Positions 58,382 through 64,000 of a stretch of 64,000 nucleotides of DNA are shown here, in pieces. Where the stretch lies: positions 1 through 64,000 of the forward strand of contig VGPF01000003.1 in NCBI GenBank assembly GCA_016875535.1. The letters are read 5' to 3'. Each line of letters opens with the position of its first letter. Positions within the stretch are counted from its first letter, which is position 1. Below the pieces are notes generated by a model. The model was not told the DNA's origin. It saw only the letters and a program-made list of their open reading frames with translations, and ran no database searches. This DNA comes from Chloroflexota bacterium. GTDB lineage: Bacteria; Chloroflexota; Dehalococcoidia; SHYB01. The position numbers were made by a program, and so were the translations under genes.

Positions 58382-59788
58382 TTAATGGCCGGCGCGGCCC
58401 GCCATCATCTTGGCCTGCCACTCGCGGGCCAGCTTGGGGTCCTTCTGGACGCGGGCGAACTCTTCGAGCTCCGCAGGCTTGGGGAACCAGGCCGGGCGCT
58501 CGATGGGTTTCTGCTCATGGACGAACATCTTAGGCTCGATGCGGTACATGCGGTAGGCGTTGCCGCCGAGCATCTTGGCCTGAACGGCCTCCGGCACTTC
58601 CACTTCGCTCATCTCGCGGATGGCGCTCCAGGAGTCGGAGGCGTCATGGTGGTAGGCGTCCGAGGCCCAGACGGCGACGTTTTCAAACTTGTCCCACTGG
58701 CGGAACATTGGCGTCTCATCCGATTCGAAGGAGATGAACATCTGGTCGTAGAAGGCCTCGCTGGGCAGGCGCTTCACGGGCGCGGTGCGCTGGCTGGCAT
58801 AAAGGTGGAAGTAGCGGTCCAGGCGCTCCAGGATGCCGGGGAGCCAGGTGGAATTGGACTCCAAGATGGACATCTTGAGCTTGGGGTAGCGCTCCAGGAA
58901 GCCGGAGAGGAGGACCTGGGCGAGCCAGGTTGTGGCTTCATAGATGAAGCTGAGGGTCTGGGAGTTGATACCCTGGGCCATGCCGTTGCCGTGGGCCGTG
59001 AGGTCTATGAGCTCACCGGGGGTGAACATGGGCTTGTCCGTGGGGCCCACGCCGGTGGTGGGGAAGGTGTGCATGCCGACGACGGTATTCGTCTCCTCGA
59101 AGGCGCGGAAGACCTTGTCCCAGTTGATGCCGCCCCAGCTGGGGTAGATCTTGTTCGGGTAGTTGCCCTGGGCGTCAATGGGGCGCACGAGGGCAACGCG
59201 GACGCCCATCTTGGCGATGCGGCGCAGCTCATCGGCGGCGTACTCGGCGTTCTGCACGGGGAGCCAGCCTGCGGCGTGGAGGCGCTCGCGGTTGGCGCTG
59301 CAGAAGTCGTCGGCCCAGTTGTTGTAGGCGCGGGCCAGGGCGGCTGCGCCATCGGCGTTTTCAATGAAGGGGAAGTGGCCGACGAGGAGGGTGGGGATGA
59401 TCATGACGGCGTCTATGCCCATCAAGTCTAGGTCCTTGATGCGGGCATGGGGCTCGTAGGCGCCCTGGTGCTCGAGGTAATCTTTCTGGTCCTCGTTGAG
59501 CTGGCTATAGATGAGCTTGCGCTTGATGGGCTTGGTCATCCCCGGGCCGGAGATGCAGATGGGGTTGAAGCCGGGGGAAAACTCGTAGCGCGCGCCGCCG
59601 ATGACCTTCTTTTTGCCGTTGAGGATGGCCTGCTTCTCGTTGCGCCAGTAGGATTGCTGGACCAGATCCTTGTATTTCGGCTCTACGTACTCCCAAATCT
59701 TGAGCGGATCATTGATGTGGGCGTCGCAATCGAAGACCGGGAAGTTCTTGGTCATCTTGCCGTTAGCCATGCCGCCGTTTTTCGACAT
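58382..59788 (-). CDS. amidohydrolase (Amidohydro_2 family)
   Basis: The 468-residue protein is the longest copy here. FPVFDCDAHINDPLKIWEY opens it, followed by a large insert (to about residue 110), HTFPTTGVGPTD in the barrel and VWASDAYHHDASDSW with the metal-site Asp. Its first 50 residues are the closest match to the fragment at 31925. AGGAGGGG is followed by two ATGs; the second (59788) has usable spacing. It is the first gene of the minus-strand group with 57123 and the cyclases. Confidence 0.85.
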   Translation of the reverse strand: MSKNGGMANGKMTKNFPVFDCDAHINDPLKIWEYVEPKYKDLVQQSYWRNEKQAILNGKKKVIGGARYEFSPGFNPICISGPGMTKPIKRKLIYSQLNEDQKDYLEHQGAYEPHARIKDLDLMGIDAVMIIPTLLVGHFPFIENADGAAALARAYNNWADDFCSANRERLHAAGWLPVQNAEYAADELRRIAKMGVRVALVRPIDAQGNYPNKIYPSWGGINWDKVFRAFEETNTVVGMHTFPTTGVGPTDKPMFTPGELIDLTAHGNGMAQGINSQTLSFIYEATTWLAQVLLSGFLERYPKLKMSILESNSTWLPGILERLDRYFHLYASQRTAPVKRLPSEAFYDQMFISFESDETPMFRQWDKFENVAVWASDAYHHDASDSWSAIREMSEVEVPEAVQAKMLGGNAYRMYRIEPKMFVHEQKPIERPAWFPKPAELEEFARVQKDPKLAREWQAKMMAGRAGH

Positions 59789-59910
59789 CATCCCCTCCTG
59801 TGGCTTTGGGTTTGATCGAGGGTAGCAAAGCGCAACGGGGGTGTCAATCGGCGGGCCGGGGAGACCCATGCCTCTGGGGTGGACGAATCCATCGGGCGGT
59901 AGCCATCGTC

Positions 59911-59919
59911 TGCTACAAT
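59911..59919 (+). promoter_or_regulatory. extended -10 promoter of the MoxR gene
   Basis: TGCTACAAT, with the -10 at 59914-59919. It overlaps an ATG at 59918, which makes that ATG unlikely as the start codon. Confidence 0.5.
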
Positions 59920-59959
59920 GGCCCGACGCCGAGCGGCCAATCCATGGGTGGAGGGTGCT

Positions 59960-60922
59960 TTGACCAACGCTAAGGCTATAGCCGAAAAGGTGATCGGGAA
60001 CGTCGAAAAGGTCATCATCGGCAAACGCCCGGAAGTCGAGCTCGCCCTTATCGCCCTCATCTGCCGCGGCCACGCCCTCATCGAAGATGTGCCCGGTGTG
60101 GGCAAGACGACGATGGCGAAGAGCCTGGCGCGCTCCATCAGCTGCAGTTTCAAGCGCATCCAGTTCACGCCGGACATGCTGCCGACGGATATCACGGGCG
60201 TCTCCATCTTTAACCAGAAATCTGGGGACTTTGAGTACCGCCCCGGCCCGATCCTGGCGCAGGTGGTGCTGGCTGATGAGATCAACCGCGCCACGCCGAA
60301 GACGCAATCGGCGCTCCTGGAAGTGATGGAGGAGCAGCAGGTGACGGTGGACGGCGTGCCGCACCCGATGCCGCAGCCCTTTATCGTGCTTGCGACGCAG
60401 AACCCCATCGAGTACGAAGGGACATTCCCGCTTCCGGAGGCCCAGCTGGACCGCTTCTTCCTGCGCATCTCCATGGGCTATCCCACGGCCGCCGCCGAGG
60501 TGCAGATACTGGACATGCAGCAGAAGAGCCACCCTGTGGACTCGCTGACGCCCGTGGCCTCCGCCGACGAGGTCATCTCGATCCAGAACGCCGTCCGCGA
60601 TGTCTATGTGGATACGCTCATCAAGAGCTATATCGTCTCGATCGCAGAGGCGACGCGGCGACACGAGGCGATCTATCTGGGCGCATCGCCGCGCGGCTCG
60701 CTGTATCTCTTCCACGCCGCCCAGGCGCGCGCCCTTTTACAGGACCGCGACTACGTGACGCCGGACGATGTGAAGGCGCTGGCGGAGCCGGTGCTTTCAC
60801 ACCGCCTGCTGGTGAACCCCGCCTCCCGCATGAAGGATGTAACGGGGCGCACGATCGTCGCCGCCGTGTTGGACCAGGTGCCGGTGCCAGGCGCGCGTCC
60901 TCGCGATAAGGTCCGCTCCTAG
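59960..60922 (+). CDS. MoxR-type AAA+ ATPase
   Basis: The 320-residue ATPase has Walker A GVGKTTMA, Walker [16 protein letters not shown], the sensor [11 protein letters not shown] and [12 protein letters not shown], typical of MoxR chaperones that activate other proteins, often with VWA-domain partners. The 59918 ATG is inside the -10 box, whereas TTG at 59960 has GGAGGG at 4 bases and fits the family length, so it is preferred. No DUF58 or VWA partner follows, so its client is unknown. Confidence 0.92.
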   Translation: MTNAKAIAEKVIGNVEKVIIGKRPEVELALIALICRGHALIEDVPGVGKTTMAKSLARSISCSFKRIQFTPDMLPTDITGVSIFNQKSGDFEYRPGPILAQVVLADEINRATPKTQSALLEVMEEQQVTVDGVPHPMPQPFIVLATQNPIEYEGTFPLPEAQLDRFFLRISMGYPTAAAEVQILDMQQKSHPVDSLTPVASADEVISIQNAVRDVYVDTLIKSYIVSIAEATRRHEAIYLGASPRGSLYLFHAAQARALLQDRDYVTPDDVKALAEPVLSHRLLVNPASRMKDVTGRTIVAAVLDQVPVPGARPRDKVRS

Positions 60923-61009
60923 GCGCGGCCCGGGCCTTCTGCCAACCGCCCCTTCCCTTACCTTCCAAGGAAGGACTAGGATTGACGGACTGAGCAGGAG
61001 GGCCGAAAG

Positions 61010-61531
61010 ATGGAACCGCAACTCTGTTACGCCACGGAAAAGACGCCTTGGGGCTACATCGCCCTTGTGGCCTCCGATAGGGAGCTCGTGCGGCTGACGC
61101 TGCCGTGCGAACGGGAGCAGGAGGCCCTGGCGGAAGTGGCAGATGCGCTCAACGGCTACGCTGTGCTGGATCACAAGCCCTTCGCCGAGCTGCTCTCGCG
61201 GCTGACGCGCTACTTCGCGGGCGAGGCCGTGGACTTCAGCGATGTTGCGCTGGATGATTCGAAGGCGACGCCCTTCCGCCGCCGCGTGATGAAGGCGGTA
61301 CGCGGCATCCCGCGGGGCAAAGTGATGAGCTACCGCCAGGTAGCTTCGAAGGTGGGGCGGCCCCTGGCGGCGCGGGCAGTGGGGGCGACGATGGCGGCGA
61401 ACCCGGTCTGCATCATCGTGCCGTGCCACCGGGTGGTGGGGAGCGACGGCAGGCTCGTGGGATTCGGGGGCGGGCTGGAGATGAAGCAGCGGATGCTGGA
61501 GATGGAAGGGGCGGCGGTAGTTCGCTCCTAG
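61010..61531 (+). CDS. ogt: methylated-DNA--protein-cysteine methyltransferase
   Basis: The 173-residue suicide enzyme removes methyl groups from O6-methylguanine. The acceptor Cys is in IVPCHRV. TPFRRRVMKAVRGIPRGKVMSYRQVA is the DNA-binding helix-turn-helix and RAVGATMAANP the Asn hinge. There is no N-terminal AdaA-like domain, so it is the Ogt/MGMT type. It lies 87 bases after MoxR and meets the next gene tail to tail with a 4-base overlap. Confidence 0.95.
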   Translation: MEPQLCYATEKTPWGYIALVASDRELVRLTLPCEREQEALAEVADALNGYAVLDHKPFAELLSRLTRYFAGEAVDFSDVALDDSKATPFRRRVMKAVRGIPRGKVMSYRQVASKVGRPLAARAVGATMAANPVCIIVPCHRVVGSDGRLVGFGGGLEMKQRMLEMEGAAVVRS

Positions 61532-61752
61532 TCGGCGATCTCTCCAACAAGCTCTTCCAGTAGCTTCTTCGCTTCTTCCAACTGGTCTTGGCGCACCAGG
61601 ACGCGCACGGGGAGGACGGACTGGGCGAGGAAGTAGGGCATCTTGGCCTCGGGCGCGGCGGCGGCGATGCCGTTGGCAATGAGCAACTCCACCCAGCTTT
61701 CCGCGATGATGGCGTTGGGCGCAGTGACTACCCGAACCCAATCGCTCGGCAT
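61528..61752 (-). CDS. DUF2007-type small protein
   Basis: The 74-residue protein has WVRVVTAPNAIIAESWVELL, GIAAAAPEAK and LPVRVLVRQDQLEEAKKLLEEL, the layout of DUF2007 (a putative signal-transducing domain related to PII-like folds). Start at 61752 is two bases after the stop of the upstream gene, so the pair is co-translated. No ligand residue is known. Confidence 0.75.
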   Translation of the reverse strand: MPSDWVRVVTAPNAIIAESWVELLIANGIAAAAPEAKMPYFLAQSVLPVRVLVRQDQLEEAKKLLEELVGEIAD

Positions 61753-61754
61753 GC

Positions 61755-62150
61755 CTATCGCTTCTGGTAGCGGAAGGTCGGCGTTTTCAGACGCTTCAAG
61801 ACGTCCTTCCAGTCCACCTTGCCATCGGGCGCGGTCCATTCGACGAAGGCCGCGCCTTCGCCGGCCCACTGGGCGAAGCGCTTGGTGGCGGTGAGGTGCG
61901 GCTCGGCCTGGACGAAGGCGCGCATGGCGGCGCGGTCGCGCCAGGCGGAGACGGTCCAGAACTTCTTGCGCCGCATGTCTGTGTTAAGGGCGTAGCGGAC
62001 CGCGCCGTCTGTCCGTTTCACCTGCTTGGCCACGCGCGTGCTGAAAGCCAGGAAGGCCGGGATGTCTCGATAGCGCCGCAGGGGAAGAACCGTCGCGCTC
62101 CACTCAACGTTGCCCGTCGCCGCAGGCTTCACCAGGCCGCCCGTCTTCAT
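61755..62150 (-). CDS. dimeric alpha/beta-barrel protein (DUF3291/monooxygenase-like)
   Basis: The 131-residue protein has the ferredoxin-like pattern VEWSATVLPLRRYRDIPAFL, KFWTVSAWRDRAAMRAFVQA and EPHLTATKRFAQW, which fits DUF3291 or antibiotic-monooxygenase-like proteins. The start at 62150 has GGTGGAG 7 bases upstream; the frame upstream of it overlaps the dnaE end. Function unknown. Confidence 0.7.
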   Translation of the reverse strand: MKTGGLVKPAATGNVEWSATVLPLRRYRDIPAFLAFSTRVAKQVKRTDGAVRYALNTDMRRKKFWTVSAWRDRAAMRAFVQAEPHLTATKRFAQWAGEGAAFVEWTAPDGKVDWKDVLKRLKTPTFRYQKR

Positions 62151-62164
62151 CGCTCCACCGCTTT

Positions 62165-64000
62165 CTAGGCTATCTGAATGGCTTCCGAGCCGACCAATGC
62201 CGCGATCTTGTTGAGCACTTCCGTCTCGCAAGAGGTCTTGAGGTCTTCAAAGGTGAGCGTCTTTTCGCCATCGAAGGACTTGATGGTGAAATAGACGGAG
62301 TCCGGGCCGCTCTTGGAGCGGACGATGCCGAGAATCTCCCGGAAGAGATTGATGTCCGCCTGGGAATCATCCGTCTCCTGGAGGACGATGGTCATGGCCC
62401 TGGGCGCAGGCTTTGCGGCGGGTTTCTTGTGGGCGCCGTTGCCGTTCATGTGGCCGTTGCCGTTGAGAGCGGCGGCCTTGGGCGGTGGCGGCGGCTCGAC
62501 GATCTTTTCGACGGCGGCAACGGGATCGGCATCCACTGCGGCGACGGGCGGCTCATCAAGGACGACCTGTGCTCCCGCATCGCGGCCGCCGATGACGGCA
62601 TCGAGGGGCTCGGCGCTATCGCAGGCGACGGAGATGCGGTCGTTGCGGGAGCGGACCTTGCCCTTCACCACCAGCATCATGTCGTCGCGCCAGAGATGGG
62701 CTGTCTTCTCATAGGTGCCGGGCCAGACTGTGACTTCCACCTTGCCGTTCAGGTCGTCTTCCAGCGTGGCGACGGCGAAGCTGCGGGCATCGCGCTTGGT
62801 CTGCAGGATGCGCACGGCGGAGACCTGGCCCGCGATGGTGACGGCCTTGTTCTCCAAGTCAATAGTGATGTTGCCGCAGGGCGTGATTTCCGGGCCCAGT
62901 AGGGCCACGGCCTTTGTAAGGGGGTGGTCGTCTAGGTAGACGCCCAGCAGCTCCTTCTGCCACTGGAGGCGCGTCTGCTGAGGCACCTCGCTCCCCTGGC
63001 CGGGGACGGCGATCTCCGGGACGGGCACAGGGACGGAGGCGCCGAAGAGATCGAACATGGTGGACTGGCCGCTCTCCTTGCGCCGCGCTTCCTGCTGGGC
63101 GAGGGAGAGGATGCGGTCTGCGCTGGCAAGGAGACCTTCGCGGCTACCAAAGCCATCCAGCGCGCCGACCATAATAAGGCTCTCCAGCGCGCGCTTGTTG
63201 AGGCTCTTGAGCGGGGCGCGCCTGGCGAAGTCCTCTACATTCTTATAGGGGCCGCCGCGCTCCCGCTCTTCGATGATGGGCAGGACGGCGGCTTCGCCGA
63301 CGTTCTTGATGGCGGCCAGGCCGAAGCGGATACCGGGCTTGCCGGAGCTTTCATCTATCGTGAAGCCGGCGCTGCCGGCGTTGACGTCCGGGGTCAGCAC
63401 CGGGATGCCCAAGCGGCGGCACTCGGTGATGGTGGTGGCAACTTTGTCTGTGGCGCCCTGGAAGCAGCTGAGGAGGGCCGTCATGGATTCCAAGGGGTAG
63501 TTGGCCTTGAAGTAGGCAGTCCAGTAGGCGATGAGGGCGTAGCTGATGCTGTGGGCCTTGTTGAAGGCGTACCCGGCGAAGGGCTCGATGAGGTTCCAGA
63601 CGGTCTCCGCCATCTGGGCTGTGTGTCCCTGGGTCATCGCGCCCTTCACGAAGTCGCTCTTCTGCTCCTGCATGAGCGCAGCGATCTTCTTGCCCATGGC
63701 CTTGCGGACGATATCGGCCTTGCCCATGCTGTACCCGGCGAAGTGTCGCAGGACCATGAGCACTTGATCTTGATAGACGATGATGCCGTAGGTCTCGTCC
63801 AGGATCTCCTTGAGCGCGGGATGGGGATAGCTGACCTCGCGGCGGCCGTGCTTGGAGTCTATGAAGGCCGGGATCTGCTCCAGCGGCCCCGGGCGATAGA
63901 GGGCGATCATGGCGGAGAGGTCGCCGAGGGTGGAGGGGCGCAGCTCTTTAATGTAGCGGCGCATGCCGGTGCTTTCCAGCTGGAAGATGCCCGTCGTCTC
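62165..64000 (-). CDS. dnaE: DNA polymerase III alpha subunit, C-terminal part
   Basis: The gene runs off the right edge, so only the last 611 codons are present, without the polymerase catalytic Asp residues. Recognisable parts are TGIFQLESTGMRRYIKEL, IALYRPGPLEQIP, YGIIVYQDQVLMVLRHFAGY, FNKAHSISYALIAYWTAYFK, the tandem helix-hairpin-helix (GFGSREGLL), and the OB fold (ITIDLENKAVTIAGQVSAVR). A Pro/Ala/Asn-Gly linker (PPPPPKAAALNGNGHMNGNG) precedes a last domain of about 85 residues. Confidence 0.95.
   Translation of the reverse strand, partial: ETTGIFQLESTGMRRYIKELRPSTLGDLSAMIALYRPGPLEQIPAFIDSKHGRREVSYPHPALKEILDETYGIIVYQDQVLMVLRHFAGYSMGKADIVRKAMGKKIAALMQEQKSDFVKGAMTQGHTAQMAETVWNLIEPFAGYAFNKAHSISYALIAYWTAYFKANYPLESMTALLSCFQGATDKVATTITECRRLGIPVLTPDVNAGSAGFTIDESSGKPGIRFGLAAIKNVGEAAVLPIIEERERGGPYKNVEDFARRAPLKSLNKRALESLIMVGALDGFGSREGLLASADRILSLAQQEARRKESGQSTMFDLFGASVPVPVPEIAVPGQGSEVPQQTRLQWQKELLGVYLDDHPLTKAVALLGPEITPCGNITIDLENKAVTIAGQVSAVRILQTKRDARSFAVATLEDDLNGKVEVTVWPGTYEKTAHLWRDDMMLVVKGKVRSRNDRISVACDSAEPLDAVIGGRDAGAQVVLDEPPVAAVDADPVAAVEKIVEPPPPPKAAALNGNGHMNGNGAHKKPAAKPAPRAMTIVLQETDDSQADINLFREILGIVRSKSGPDSVYFTIKSFDGEKTLTFEDLKTSCETEVLNKIAALVGSEAIQIA

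Noticed and set aside
59918-59959. MoxR start at ATG 59918
   Set aside because: The ATG lies within the -10 box TACAAT and the extra 14 residues are not family-like; TTG 59960 has GGAGGG.

Overview
The window is high-GC bacterial DNA (about two thirds G+C by eye) that reads like a Chloroflexota genome of the Dehalococcoidia/SAR202 type. That assignment is inference. It rests on the expanded metal-dependent amidohydrolase paralogues (five intact and one fragment), cyclase-family pairs, CaiB-type CoA transferases, an F420-type LLM oxidoreductase, VOC and SRPBCC proteins, and the dgt-dnaG-rpoD order. No rRNA or tRNA gene was seen.

Layout. 1-414 is the left intergenic region with a minus-strand promoter and half of a candidate structured RNA. 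415-9859 holds DUF1015, amidohydrolase, M20 peptidase, a lipoprotein, GAPDH, OsmC, a HEPN/MNT pair and a second amidohydrolase. 10122-13256 is an SDR plus two acyl-CoA dehydrogenase operon. 13392-16614 holds small proteins, a cupredoxin lipoprotein, an HSL-type esterase and a CDGSH protein. 16706-20900 (minus) is a catabolic operon of amidohydrolase, double-VOC protein and two CoA transferases. 21379-28825 (plus) holds ppsA, dgt, dnaG and rpoD, the last with a long histone-H1-like basic tail. 28862-33475 (minus) holds rsmI, prmC, prfA, hisS and a hicB-like gene, with an amidohydrolase fragment abutting hisS. 33635-42975 (plus) holds folC, fabF, a toxin-antitoxin cassette flanked by a duplicated fabF tail, glnA and gltB. 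42976-46568 is an accessory zone with tandem repeats, the second copy of the candidate RNA, a decayed Dcm/HNH/Vsr island, an SCP2 protein and 124-bp direct repeats. 46569-55055 (plus) holds an MDR dehydrogenase, DUF559, an LLM oxidoreductase, an ArsR-led operon of SRPBCC/DUF1801/VOC proteins and a broken MMPL transporter. 55072-59788 (minus) holds two cyclases and two amidohydrolases. 59960-64000 holds MoxR, ogt, two small proteins and the C-terminal part of dnaE, which runs off the right edge.

How the genes fit together. The core parts cover DNA replication, transcription, translation termination, fatty acid and folate synthesis and ammonia assimilation (glnA next to gltB). The accessory parts look like catabolism of CoA-activated organic acids and of cyclic or aromatic compounds. 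Many starts are preceded by an extended -10 box of the TGnTATA type, and some lie so close to it that leaderless mRNAs are likely. By eye the plus strand is C-rich between about 21 and 46 kb regardless of gene direction and G-rich outside it, with a sharp switch near the 46.2-46.5 kb direct repeats.
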